A stretch of DNA of 64,000 nucleotides from TMP-86 sp044226865 (GTDB lineage: Bacteria > Pseudomonadota > Gammaproteobacteria > Steroidobacterales > Steroidobacteraceae): assembly GCA_044226865.1 (NCBI GenBank), contig JBGAGE010000006.1, positions 62,001 to 126,000 on the forward strand. The letters are read 5' to 3'. How positions within the stretch are numbered: position 1 is the first letter of the stretch; every line of letters begins with the position of its first letter. Position numbers and translations under genes: made by a program. Below are positions 20,422 through 28,296 of this stretch, piece after piece. Below the pieces are notes generated by a model. The model was given only the letters and a program-made list of their open reading frames with translations, was not told where the DNA came from and ran no database searches.

Positions 20422-21099
20422 ATGCGCAGCCTACGATCCGCCTTCCTGTGCCTGCTGACCGTTCTCGCCTCCGCCGCGCACGCGGCGGGCCATGATCTTC
20501 TGCCGTACCTGCCGGCCGCGAATTCGTTCGAGGCCGATTATGTGGTCATCGCCCCCGACCCTGCCTACGATGCCTTCGGGCAGAAGCTGCAGGCGGCCAT
20601 GCGTGAGCATGCCGAGTGGTTGCGCGACTACACCGCCCAGCATCCGGGCCAAAGCCCCTTGCCCTATCACCCCAATTTCGGCGTGCCCAAGGATGTGTAC
20701 TACAAGTATCAGAACCCGGTGAACCATTTCATCGAGTTGTCGCGACAGCGCGTGCGCGTCACCCAGCAGCGCAGCGGAACGCAGGTCAGGCTCTCGCTGC
20801 AGGGGCAGCAATTGCTGTTCGAGCGCCTCGACATCGACACCGCGGCACCCTCCGTGAAGACCACGCACGACCCACTGCCGTTCAGGGAAAGGCTCGAGCC
20901 CGGCAGGGCAACCATCCCGCCGGGCGCGCATGAAGGCCTCGCGTTCCTGTCGACGATCGAGACGATCAAGTCGCAGCGCATGCGCGAAAGCGTCTTCATC
21001 GGCAGGTTGACCGAGGGCTCGAAGTCCGGTGTGCTGCACTACGGGCTGGACACGCCCGGCAAGACCGCGCATTGCTACCTGACCTATCCGCTGCGGTAG
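20422..21099 (+). CDS. Exported protein of unknown function
   Basis: ATG 20422 gives 225 residues with a Sec signal peptide (LRSAFLCLLTVLASAAHAAG). ATG 20401 is possible, but the GAAGGG near 20405 favours 20422. The mature part has NSFEADYVVIAPDPAYDAFG and later KTTHDPLPFRERLEPGR. No known catalytic motif is seen. A larger membrane-anchored unknown follows after only six bases, so the two are probably one operon. Confidence 0.7.
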   Translation: MRSLRSAFLCLLTVLASAAHAAGHDLLPYLPAANSFEADYVVIAPDPAYDAFGQKLQAAMREHAEWLRDYTAQHPGQSPLPYHPNFGVPKDVYYKYQNPVNHFIELSRQRVRVTQQRSGTQVRLSLQGQQLLFERLDIDTAAPSVKTTHDPLPFRERLEPGRATIPPGAHEGLAFLSTIETIKSQRMRESVFIGRLTEGSKSGVLHYGLDTPGKTAHCYLTYPLR

Positions 21100-21105
21100 T
21101 TGCGC

Positions 21106-22332
21106 ATGTCCTTAGGCAAGGTCCTCCTTACCCTCCTGTGCGCAGTGCTGCTCGCGGGTGGCGGCGCGCTGCTCTGGTTGCTCAACACGGTCCGTTGGCA
21201 GGATGCCTATCAGGTGCTGGGCGTGGTGGAGCAAGGCCCACAGGGCATCGCCCAGGCCATGGCCGATGGCGATCCGCCGCAGGGACTGGAGCTCGGTGCG
21301 CGAGTGCATGCGCCGGGCACGCTCATGCGCATCCGCTACGAACAATTGGACGATACCGGCACCCCGGTGGCCACGCACGAAATCCGCGCGCTGGTGCCCG
21401 AGTTGCCGTTCGTCGGGAGCGATGCGCCCGGCACGGAACTCGACGAGCTGACCTGCCGTGAACGTTGCCGCCGGGAGCTCGCCGCCGCGAATGCGGTGGA
21501 GATCCTCCGGGGCGGCCGGGGCGGGCTCAGCGACGAGTGGCTGTTGCGCCTGCCGCTGGGCAAGACCTTCGATCTGGGAAAGAGCGACTTGAAGATCCAG
21601 GACATCGCCGAGGAGCAATGGCGGACCTATCCGGTCAAGCCGCTGCGCATCACCGCCCTGGCCGCGTGCAAGGCCACGGTGAAGGTCGGCACCGCCATGC
21701 ACATCGAGTATTTCAAGTTTCCAGTGCCGCGCGCGCTGCGCACGACCAAGTGGTTGCAGGTCGAAGGTTGCGCGGAGATGATGAATGCCGGCCCCCTGCA
21801 TGAAGAAGTCGGGGCGCCTGCGCCTGCGCCGCTGCCTGCGCCCGAACCGGCATTGCGCAAGTCCTGGCTGGATCGCGCCGATTGGGAAGCCGTGCGGCCG
21901 CAGCAGGAAGGCGGCCTGCGGTGGGCGGTGCTGATGGCCGATGAGGACTGGTTGGCCCGCCACGGCAAGCCACGGCTGTTCCATCTATTGCGCAGCTGCC
22001 AATTCAATGCGCAGACGCGTGAATGGGTATCCTTGCCACAGCCGGAGGGCGATGCGGAAATCACCCTGCAGACGAGCCTGCCGCGGGTGCAGCGCATCGC
22101 GTATCACTTCCCCAAGAAGAACGCGCTGTTCTTTGCCGAGTGGACGGAAACGGAAGATGGCGTGAACGGACCGGTGCACCGGATCCTGATTCCATCCGGC
22201 GCCGACTCTTGCCGCGAAGCAACTCCTGGCACGTTTGCCGAAGGTGAGGTCCTCGCCTGCGTTCCGAGCGGCGGGATTGCCGATCAGGTGTTGGTGCCCG
22301 ATCCTGTCATGCACTGCGAGGCTTCGCGCTGA
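21106..22332 (+). CDS. Membrane-anchored periplasmic protein of unknown function
   Basis: This protein of about 408 residues starts at ATG 21106 (TTG 21100 is also in frame). One N-terminal membrane segment (VLLTLLCAVLLAGGGALLWL) precedes a large periplasmic part. That part contains several cysteines (LTCRERCRREL, ALAACKATV, VEGCAEMM, LLRSCQF, EVLACVPSG) and a Pro/Ala linker around residue 250. It does not match a family I recognise. The stop codon lies inside the left edge of a 34-bp perfect palindrome. Confidence 0.7.
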   Translation: MSLGKVLLTLLCAVLLAGGGALLWLLNTVRWQDAYQVLGVVEQGPQGIAQAMADGDPPQGLELGARVHAPGTLMRIRYEQLDDTGTPVATHEIRALVPELPFVGSDAPGTELDELTCRERCRRELAAANAVEILRGGRGGLSDEWLLRLPLGKTFDLGKSDLKIQDIAEEQWRTYPVKPLRITALAACKATVKVGTAMHIEYFKFPVPRALRTTKWLQVEGCAEMMNAGPLHEEVGAPAPAPLPAPEPALRKSWLDRADWEAVRPQQEGGLRWAVLMADEDWLARHGKPRLFHLLRSCQFNAQTREWVSLPQPEGDAEITLQTSLPRVQRIAYHFPKKNALFFAEWTETEDGVNGPVHRILIPSGADSCREATPGTFAEGEVLACVPSGGIADQVLVPDPVMHCEASR

Positions 22333-22361
22333 GCGGCGTTTCCGCGGAAACGCCGCTCAGC
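22328..22361. terminator. 34-bp perfect palindrome between convergent genes (contains dispersed palindrome copy 2)
   Basis: The sequence is perfectly self-complementary over 34 bases, centred on TTTCCGCGGAAACG (22339-22352) and flanked by GCTGAGCGG/CCGCTCAGC. The left edge includes the stop of the plus-strand gene and the right edge touches the stop of the GFA gene. It could act as a bidirectional terminator hairpin, although no T-run follows on either side. The centre is the repeated palindrome of this window, so the longer arms may be a local extension of that element. Confidence 0.7.
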
Positions 22362-22747
22362 TACCACCAGGGTTCTTTCAGGACGCAGGTGCCGACGTCC
22401 TTCCAGCTCTTCGCGCCATCGAAGCGCAGGATTTTCGCGTTCTGGAGTTCGTCGGGATTCTCCGCCATGCGCATGTTGATCGCCATGCGGTCCTTGGGGC
22501 CGCTCGACTTCACCAGGCGCCACTGGATGACGCAGCCGCAGTGGCGGCAGTGGTCGAAGTAGAGCATGCGGCCACGCTTGTAGGGGACCAGCGTGCCGCG
22601 CTTGGCGCGGACCTTGACGTTCTGCTTGGAGAAATACGCCCAGCGCGCGCCGTAGCGGCGGCAGACGGAACAATTGCATTCGGTGAGTGCGCGCGGTTTG
22701 CGGGCGATTTCCACGGCAACCGCGCCGCAATGGCATGTCGCTTTCAT
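22361..22747 (-). CDS. GFA-family zinc protein
   Basis: This 128-residue protein has Zn-ligand motifs ATCHCGAV, ECNCSVCRRYG and FDHCRHCGCVIQW, the CENP-V/GFA fold. The family is named after glutathione-dependent formaldehyde-activating enzyme, although that activity is disputed. It is a single gene, convergent with the membrane-anchored unknown. The C-terminus ends ...LKEPWW, slightly longer than many members. Confidence 0.88.
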   Translation of the reverse strand: MKATCHCGAVAVEIARKPRALTECNCSVCRRYGARWAYFSKQNVKVRAKRGTLVPYKRGRMLYFDHCRHCGCVIQWRLVKSSGPKDRMAINMRMAENPDELQNAKILRFDGAKSWKDVGTCVLKEPWW

Positions 22748-22840
22748 GATGGCATGACCTCTCCAGATCTACGTTGCTGAAGATTTTACATGCTCGTCAT
22801 GCCTGGCGCCCCGCTCGTGGCAACGCTCGGGTCTTGGCGC

Positions 22841-22866
22841 TGTCACAACCACATGGCTCATCCGTC
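22841..22866 (+). promoter_or_regulatory. ECF41-type promoter of the sigma gene
   Basis: TGTCACA (22841-22847), a 15-base spacer and CGTC (22863-22866) match the known ECF41 target promoter, here just before the sigma gene start at 22876. This predicts autoregulation. The preceding bases GC are shared with the second copy upstream of 23839. Confidence 0.75.
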
Positions 22867-22875
22867 TTATCCTGC

Positions 22876-23748
22876 ATGACCGATCGCACTGCCACCTTCG
22901 AACCGCACCGCCGGAGGCTGCTCGGCGTGGCTTATCGCATGCTGGGCTCGCGCGCGGATGCGGAGGATGTGGTGCAGGATGCTTACCTGCGCTGGCATGG
23001 CGCTTCGCCCGAGGAACTGCGATCGCCGGAGGCCTGGCTGGTGACGGTCACCACGCGGCTGTCGATCGACGCGCTGCGCCGGGCGCAGGTGGAGCGCGAG
23101 GCCTACGTCGGCCCGTGGCTGCCGGAGCCACTGGTCGAGGCCGAGCCGCCTGCTGATGCCGCCACCGAGCTCGCCTCGAACCTGTCGGTCGCCTTCCTGG
23201 TGGTACTGGAGCGATTGGCGCCGGAGGAGCGCGCCGCTTTCCTGCTGCATGAGGTCTTCGACAGCGAGTATGGCGAGATCGCAGCCATCCTGGGCAAGAC
23301 TGAGACCGCGTGCCGGCAGATCGTCAGCCGCGCACGCAAGCGCGTACGCGCCGATCGCCCGCGCGTGCAGGTGAACAAGGACGCCACGGCGAAGCTGCTG
23401 GCGCGATTCGCGCAGGCCATCAAGTCGCAGGACAAGGCGGCGTTGCTCGAGGTGCTCGCCACGGATGCCTCCTGGATATCGGATGGCGGCGGCCGGGCGA
23501 AGGCGGCGCTCAAGCCGATCCGCAGCGCCGAGCGCGTGGCGCGCTTCCTGCTGGGAGTGCTCGGCCGGCACGCGGAGCGCATCTTCTTCGAGCCGGTGAC
23601 GGTGAACCGGGAGCCGGGGCTGTCCCTGCTGGTCGATGGCCGGCGTCTGGCCGTCATCTCTTTCCAGACCGACGGCTCACGCATCCTGGCGGCTTACTCG
23701 GTGCTCAATCCGGACAAGCTGCACGCCAGCGACACGCACTTGCAGTGA
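22876..23748 (+). CDS. ECF41-family sigma factor with SnoaL-like C-terminal extension
   Basis: ATG 22876 gives 290 residues. Region 2 (FEPHRRRLLGVAYRMLGSRA, AEDVVQDAYLRW) and region 4 (FLLHEVFDSEYGEIAAILGK) are followed by an extension of about 130 residues. The extension has the family motifs SDGGGR and NPDKL. In ECF41 factors this SnoaL-like domain replaces a separate anti-sigma factor and modulates activity. The gene lies directly upstream of an AhpD/CMD gene, the classical ECF41 target, and both have a matching promoter. Start choice follows the family N-terminus; a longer open frame upstream is not supported. Confidence 0.92.
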   Translation: MTDRTATFEPHRRRLLGVAYRMLGSRADAEDVVQDAYLRWHGASPEELRSPEAWLVTVTTRLSIDALRRAQVEREAYVGPWLPEPLVEAEPPADAATELASNLSVAFLVVLERLAPEERAAFLLHEVFDSEYGEIAAILGKTETACRQIVSRARKRVRADRPRVQVNKDATAKLLARFAQAIKSQDKAALLEVLATDASWISDGGGRAKAALKPIRSAERVARFLLGVLGRHAERIFFEPVTVNREPGLSLLVDGRRLAVISFQTDGSRILAAYSVLNPDKLHASDTHLQ

Positions 23749-23771
23749 CGCGCACGCGCAATCGCGCGGGC

Positions 23772-23798
23772 TGTCACAAACACTTCGCCCGATGCGTC
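23772..23798 (+). promoter_or_regulatory. ECF41-type promoter of the AhpD-like gene
   Basis: TGTCACA (23772-23778), a 16-base spacer and CGTC (23795-23798), 41 bases before the ATG at 23839. Preceding GC and following A also agree with the copy before the sigma gene. Confidence 0.78.
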
Positions 23799-23838
23799 TG
23801 ATAAGCGTACCCCAACCAGCACACCCAACGGAGGTTGC

Positions 23839-24321
23839 ATGACATCCCGAATCGACATTTCCAAGTTCAATCCCAAGGCCATGCAGGCGCTGATCGGCCT
23901 GGCGCAGATGGCAGAGCATGGCGGGCTGGATGCGAAGCTCGCGCACCTGGTCATGATGCGCGCGTCGCAGATCAACGGCTGCGCGTACTGCCTGGACATG
24001 CACAGCAAGGACGCACGCGCGGCCGGCGAGACCGAGCAGCGCTTGTACGGCCTGGATGCCTGGCGCGAGGCGCCGTATTACAGTGAGCGCGAGCGTGCGG
24101 CATTGGCGTGGACCGAGGCGGTGACGCTGGTGGCGGATACGCGCGTGCCGGATGAGGCGTTCGACGAGGTGAAGCGGCAATTCACGGATGCCGAGATCGG
24201 CAACCTGACGCTCGCCATCACCAGCATCAACACGTTCAACCGCTTGAACGTGGCGTTTCGCACGGAAGCGGGTGGCTATCGGCCGGGCATGTTTCGGAAC
24301 GTGACCGCTGCGGCGGGTTGA
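23839..24321 (+). CDS. Carboxymuconolactone decarboxylase/AhpD-family protein
   Basis: This 160-residue protein starts after GGAGG. It has the AhpD active-site pattern Cys-x-x-Cys-x3-His (NGCAYCLDMHSKDARAAG) inside an all-helical CMD fold (AHLVMMRASQ before it, ALAWTEAVTLVAD after it). These proteins act as peroxide- or thiol-linked reductases. It is the probable main target of the adjacent ECF41 sigma factor, whose promoter is repeated upstream. Confidence 0.92.
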   Translation: MTSRIDISKFNPKAMQALIGLAQMAEHGGLDAKLAHLVMMRASQINGCAYCLDMHSKDARAAGETEQRLYGLDAWREAPYYSERERAALAWTEAVTLVADTRVPDEAFDEVKRQFTDAEIGNLTLAITSINTFNRLNVAFRTEAGGYRPGMFRNVTAAAG

Positions 24322-24342
24322 TCAGCTGGTATCCATCCAGGA

Positions 24343-24375
24343 TCCGCGGGGCATGCTGTACGCACGCCCCGCGGA
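24343..24375 (+). terminator. GC-rich hairpin after the AhpD-like gene
   Basis: Arms TCCGCGGGGC (24343-24352) and GCCCCGCGGA (24366-24375) are perfectly complementary around a 13-base loop, 21 bases after the stop. No T-run follows, so it is a possible rather than a classical terminator. Confidence 0.45.
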
Positions 24376-24625
24376 CCTCGCTGCGACGTCCCTTGAGCAC
24401 TATCCTGATCCAGTGAACGACATGACCGAGAACCCACTGGAGAAATGGCAGCGCCACGCCGTTCACGACACGCCGTTCACGAATCGAAGAGGTAATCCGT
24501 CACAAAACATAATCCACTGTCCCTTCGGACAGTGACGCTCCTTCGCTTGTCGCGGACAGTCGCCGCCGTCATCCCGCCGTTCATCGACGGGACGAACGGA
24601 ACGAGTCAAGACAACCGGAGGATGT
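24376..24625. other. Intergenic region with a short perfect hairpin
   Basis: Together with the hairpin before it, this is about 300 bases without a convincing gene. It contains CACTGTCC-CTTC-GGACAGTG (24515-24534), an 8-bp stem with a four-base loop, about 90 bases before the lipoprotein start. This could be a leader structure or transcription stop. The purine-rich CCGGAGG just before 24626 is a ribosome-binding site. Confidence 0.5.
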
Positions 24626-26797
24626 ATGAAAGCAAGATGGCATTACCTTGGCGTGATGGTGGCGGTGGGCAGTGCGCTTGCCGGTTGTCATGACGGCAAG
24701 AGCAACAGCAGCGGTACCGACCCCAATCCCACTCCAGACCCCACCTACACTGTGTCAGGCACCGTCTCGGGCCTGACCGGCACGGGCCTGGTGCTCGACA
24801 ACAATGGCGCGAGCCTGGACATTTCCAGTGACGGCAATTTCGCCTTCGCGGATGCGCTTGCGGCGGGCGCGTCCTACAACGTGACCGTGACCACGCAGCC
24901 CACCTCGCCCGATCAGATGTGCACCGTGGCCAATGGCTCCGGCGTGGCGAACGCCAACGTCAGCAACGTCGCGGTGACCTGCAGCGATGTGACCTACACG
25001 CTTGGCGGTACGGTCTCGGGACTCGCCGGCACGGGGCTCGTGCTGACGAGCAACGGCATCAACCTCCCGGTGTCCGCTGACGGCAGCTTCACCTTCGCCG
25101 ATCCCCTCGCGGCGGGCGCCACCTATGATGTGACCGTGACTACGCAGCCCGGCATGCCTGCCCAGGTGTGCACGGTGGCCAATGCCACCGGCACCGCTGC
25201 AGCCGATGTCAGCAACGTCACCGTGACCTGCGCCACCACGCCACTCACCCTCAGCGGCAGCACGCCGGCCAGTGGCGCCGTCAACGTGGCGCGCGATGTC
25301 GTGCCCACGGTTACCTTTTCCGCGGCCCTGGACGGCGCCACGGTGCCGGCGAATCTCCTGTTCAAGCGGGGTACGCACACGGTTCCGGCCAGCGTCAGCA
25401 CCAGCGTCGACACCGTGACGGTCACGCCGCAGGCGCCATTGTCGCTTTACACGACTTACAGCGTTTCCGCCAGCGCGGGGCTGTTGGGACAGTACGGCGA
25501 GCCCGTCACCCCTGATGCCGCCTCGTTCACCACGGTCGATGGCGTCTGGCATGGCGCGCAGATCGGCAAGGTAGGCGCTCCCAACACGAGCAATGTGGAG
25601 GTCGCCTTCACTTCCGATGGCAATGCCATTGCGGTCTGGTACGAATATGACGGTCCGCACACCAACCTCTGGGCGAATATCTACACCGTCGGCACCGGTT
25701 GGGGCACGGCGCAAGAACTGCAGGCCAGCAACAACGAAGATGAGGTGAGTCCCAAGATCGCAACGGATGCTCATGGCCACGCCGTGGTGGTCTGGTCGCA
25801 GAACACGGGCGTGCGCAGCGACATCTGGTCCAGCCGTTACACGGTGGGCAGTGGTTGGGGTAGTCCCACGCAGATCAGCTCTTCGAATGTGGGCACTGCG
25901 AATGACTCTCCCATGGTGGCGATGAACGCCAACGGCGATACCGCGATCGCCTGGGTCAATACCCAGGGCGGCCAGGCCGATGTGTGGGCGCGCTATCAGC
26001 CCGCCAACGCGGTCATGGACGCCGCCGCGCGCATCGAAAGCGCCGATGGCAACACCGGTGATGTCAAGCTGGTGATCGATGCCGCGGGCAATGCCACCGC
26101 GTTGTGGATGAACTATGACGCGATCAACAACACGATGGATCTGTGGTCCAACACGCATAGCGCGGGTTCGTGGGGCTCCGGTTCCACGGTGGAATCCTCG
26201 ACCGATCCGGTATCCGAGTATTCCGTTGCCGTCGATGGCAACGGCGTGGTCATCGCCGGCTGGTCGCAGCAGCTCACCAACTCGAGCCAAGGCGTGTACA
26301 CCAGCCGCTTCGATGCCGGCGCCGGATGGAGTTCGCCCACGCAGCACGACGCCACCGTGAACAGCGCCTCTTACTATCCCACCGTGGTCGCCGACGCGGA
26401 CGGCAATGCCATGATCGTCTGGGGCCGGTACGATAACTCGGTGCGCCACTCCTATTCCCGCTACCAGAGCGCGGGTGGAAGCTGGACAGCGCAGGAGCTC
26501 ACGCCATTCGATGTGCCGGCCGAATTGGCCTTCGATGCGAGCGGCAATGCGCTGGCGGTATATTCGTATCGCGTGACGCAGAACAACCAGGTCATCCAGT
26601 CCGCGCGGTTCACCCCGTCTGGCGGCTGGGAGACGCCCTTGGTCGTGACGCCCGGTAACTCGGTGTATGCCGAATACGCGGGTTTCGCCATCGACGCCTT
26701 CGGCGGTGCAGTGGCGGCGTGGATAGACTACGATCTGCTCGGCAATACCTCCAACATTGCAGGCAGCCGCTTCGACGATTCTCCGTTGATCCAGTAA
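24626..26797 (+). CDS. Large repeat lipoprotein (Ig-like plus propeller-like repeats)
   Basis: This 723-residue protein has a lipobox (VGSALAGC). After a Pro/Thr linker come two copies of a module of about 75 residues (YTVSGTVSGLTGTGLVLDNN, ending NVSNVAVTC). A Big_5/SbsA-like Ig domain follows (SGSTPASGAVNVARDVVPTV to SASAGLLGQYGEP). The C-terminal 400 residues have regular units of the type DANGNAIAVWxQxxG..LWAxxYxxGxGWGxA, probably a beta-propeller. It is presumably anchored in the outer membrane. It is monocistronic with a good terminator behind it. Ligand unknown. Confidence 0.85.
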   Translation: MKARWHYLGVMVAVGSALAGCHDGKSNSSGTDPNPTPDPTYTVSGTVSGLTGTGLVLDNNGASLDISSDGNFAFADALAAGASYNVTVTTQPTSPDQMCTVANGSGVANANVSNVAVTCSDVTYTLGGTVSGLAGTGLVLTSNGINLPVSADGSFTFADPLAAGATYDVTVTTQPGMPAQVCTVANATGTAAADVSNVTVTCATTPLTLSGSTPASGAVNVARDVVPTVTFSAALDGATVPANLLFKRGTHTVPASVSTSVDTVTVTPQAPLSLYTTYSVSASAGLLGQYGEPVTPDAASFTTVDGVWHGAQIGKVGAPNTSNVEVAFTSDGNAIAVWYEYDGPHTNLWANIYTVGTGWGTAQELQASNNEDEVSPKIATDAHGHAVVVWSQNTGVRSDIWSSRYTVGSGWGSPTQISSSNVGTANDSPMVAMNANGDTAIAWVNTQGGQADVWARYQPANAVMDAAARIESADGNTGDVKLVIDAAGNATALWMNYDAINNTMDLWSNTHSAGSWGSGSTVESSTDPVSEYSVAVDGNGVVIAGWSQQLTNSSQGVYTSRFDAGAGWSSPTQHDATVNSASYYPTVVADADGNAMIVWGRYDNSVRHSYSRYQSAGGSWTAQELTPFDVPAELAFDASGNALAVYSYRVTQNNQVIQSARFTPSGGWETPLVVTPGNSVYAEYAGFAIDAFGGAVAAWIDYDLLGNTSNIAGSRFDDSPLIQ

Positions 26798-26813
26798 CGG
26801 CGGGCACACTCGC

Positions 26814-26850
26814 GGCCGGGCGCTGGCAACGGCGCCCGGCCGTTTTCTTT
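26814..26850 (+). terminator. Intrinsic terminator of the lipoprotein gene
   Basis: A 10-bp GC stem (GGCCGGGCGC at 26814-26823 with GCGCCCGGCC at 26832-26841) is followed by GTTTTCTTTCTT. This is the clearest rho-independent terminator in the window. Confidence 0.85.
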
Positions 26851-26861
26851 CTTGAGTAGGC

Positions 26862-26875
26862 TTTCCGCGGAAACG
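26862..26875 (+). repeat. Dispersed palindrome TTTCCGCGGAAACG, copy 3
   Basis: Exact 14-mer in the short intergenic space between the lipoprotein terminator and the stop of the convergent response-regulator gene. Confidence 0.8.
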
Positions 26876-26894
26876 TGCGACCCGCGCAGAGGCG

Positions 26895-27527
26895 TCAGGC
26901 CGGGATCGAGCGGTGCGATTGCAGGCTGATCAATCCCAACGCCGCCGCCTTGGCCACCGCCTCGGTGCGGGTGGTGGTCGACAGCCGGCGGAAGGTTTCG
27001 CTCAGGTGATATTTGACGGTGCGCTCGGTGAGATGCAGCTGGTGCGCGATCTGGCGGGTGCCCAGGCCCACGGACGCCAACTGCAGCACGGTGATCTGCC
27101 GTTCGTTCAGGGCAGTCGCCTCCGGCGCTGCCACGGTGAACCACAGGCCGCCAGCCAGCAGGACTTCCAGTGCCTGCATCCATTCGGCGTGATCCATGGT
27201 CTTGGCGAGATGCCCCGCCAGTCCCGCGCGCCGGGCCTGGATGGTCAGGGACGGGTCCTGCGCGTCCGACATCAGCACGCGGCTGACGGTGGGCATGGCG
27301 GCGCCGATCTGTTGCAGCAGGGCGAGGCCGCTGATGGCGGCACCCAGCTGGAAGTCCGCGATGACCAGGGACCAAGATCCCGCCGCCTTGAGCCGCTCTA
27401 TGGCCTGCGCCGGGGTGCGCGCCGCCAGGCAGCGCAAGCTGGGCGCGCGCCGTGCGAGCATGGACTGAAAACCCTCGATGTACAGAGGGTGATCGGCCAC
27501 GATCATCATGTTCGTTTGAATCGGCAT
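26895..27527 (-). CDS. LuxR-family response regulator, slightly degenerate receiver
   Basis: ATG 27527 gives 210 residues; a longer frame upstream lacks family similarity. The receiver starts MMIVADHPLYIEGF, where the first of the two acidic pocket residues is Ala. The acceptor Asp58 (VIADFQLG), Ser (VLMSDAQ) and Lys (LAKT) are kept. The LuxR HTH is LNERQITVLQLASVGLGTRQ to ERTVKYHLSETFRRL. It lies 88 bases after another response-regulator gene on the same strand and may be a second output of the kinase at 28293-30200, or an orphan. Confidence 0.85.
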   Translation of the reverse strand: MPIQTNMMIVADHPLYIEGFQSMLARRAPSLRCLAARTPAQAIERLKAAGSWSLVIADFQLGAAISGLALLQQIGAAMPTVSRVLMSDAQDPSLTIQARRAGLAGHLAKTMDHAEWMQALEVLLAGGLWFTVAAPEATALNERQITVLQLASVGLGTRQIAHQLHLTERTVKYHLSETFRRLSTTTRTEAVAKAAALGLISLQSHRSIPA

Positions 27528-27615
27528 CCCTTGGCTCGCCGGCGCGCTTGGGGTCCTGCTGATTGTCGAGCGCAGCGCAGCCGCGGGGTAGGCCATGAAT
27601 ATGGCCTGCGGAGGG

Positions 27616-28296
27616 TCAGCCGAGGTCCAGCTTGCGCGCCTGGGTGGCGGCATAGACCGCTTCGCCACGGGAATTCACGGCGAGCTTGCGATAGATGGAC
27701 TTCACGTAATTGCCCACGGTGAGCGGGGAAATGTCGAGTTCCCGCGCCGTCTCCTTGTAGCTCAAGCCGCGGGCGAACAATCTCAACAGCGCGATCTCGC
27801 GCTCGGTGAGCGCATCGCCATTCCCCGCCGTCGCCGCGGGTTTCGCGCCCGGAGGCTGGCGCAGGCGCTCCAGCAGAAACACCGCTGCCGCGGCGCTCAA
27901 CGGCGCGCCTCCCTGCAGGGTGACGGCGATGCCCTCGAGGATCACGGCGGGTGTGCTGTCCTTCAAGAGATAGCCGTCCGCGCCTCCCTGCACGGCGTTG
28001 ACCACGGTCTCGCGGTCGCCGAACAGCGTGAGCACCAGGACCTTCGCGGCGCTGCGCGCCTTGATGTCGGGAATCAGCTCGAGACCGCTGCCATCGGGCA
28101 GGCCGAGATCCACGAGGAACAGATCGGGGTGCATCTCGATCAAACGCCGGCCCGCCTGCAAGGTCGGCGCGACGCCCGCGATATCGAGCTCGGGCGAGGC
28201 GCTGACGAGCTCGATCAGCTGCTCGCGCATGGCGGGATCGTCCTCGACGATGGCGATACGCGCGGTGCCGCGGGCGTTGCCGGCCACGTCCGTCAT
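27616..28296 (-). CDS. LuxR/NarL-family response regulator
   Basis: ATG 28296 overlaps the kinase stop (ATGA) and gives 226 residues. The receiver (IAIVEDDPAMREQLIELV) has acceptor Asp63 (FLVDLGLPDGSG) and Lys in GYLLKDS. The HTH is LTEREIALLRLFARGLSYKE to LTVGNYVKSIYRKL. It is the cognate partner of the kinase immediately upstream. Confidence 0.92.
   Translation of the reverse strand: MTDVAGNARGTARIAIVEDDPAMREQLIELVSASPELDIAGVAPTLQAGRRLIEMHPDLFLVDLGLPDGSGLELIPDIKARSAAKVLVLTLFGDRETVVNAVQGGADGYLLKDSTPAVILEGIAVTLQGGAPLSAAAAVFLLERLRQPPGAKPAATAGNGDALTEREIALLRLFARGLSYKETARELDISPLTVGNYVKSIYRKLAVNSRGEAVYAATQARKLDLG

Noticed and set aside
24353..24535. 60-codon plus-strand frame before the lipoprotein gene
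   Set aside because: No ribosome-binding site, crosses two hairpins and has no recognisable sequence feature.
24755..26809. 684-codon minus-strand frame opposite the repeat lipoprotein
   Set aside because: Repetitive low-complexity translation with no motif; the plus strand has a lipobox, ribosome-binding site and terminator.
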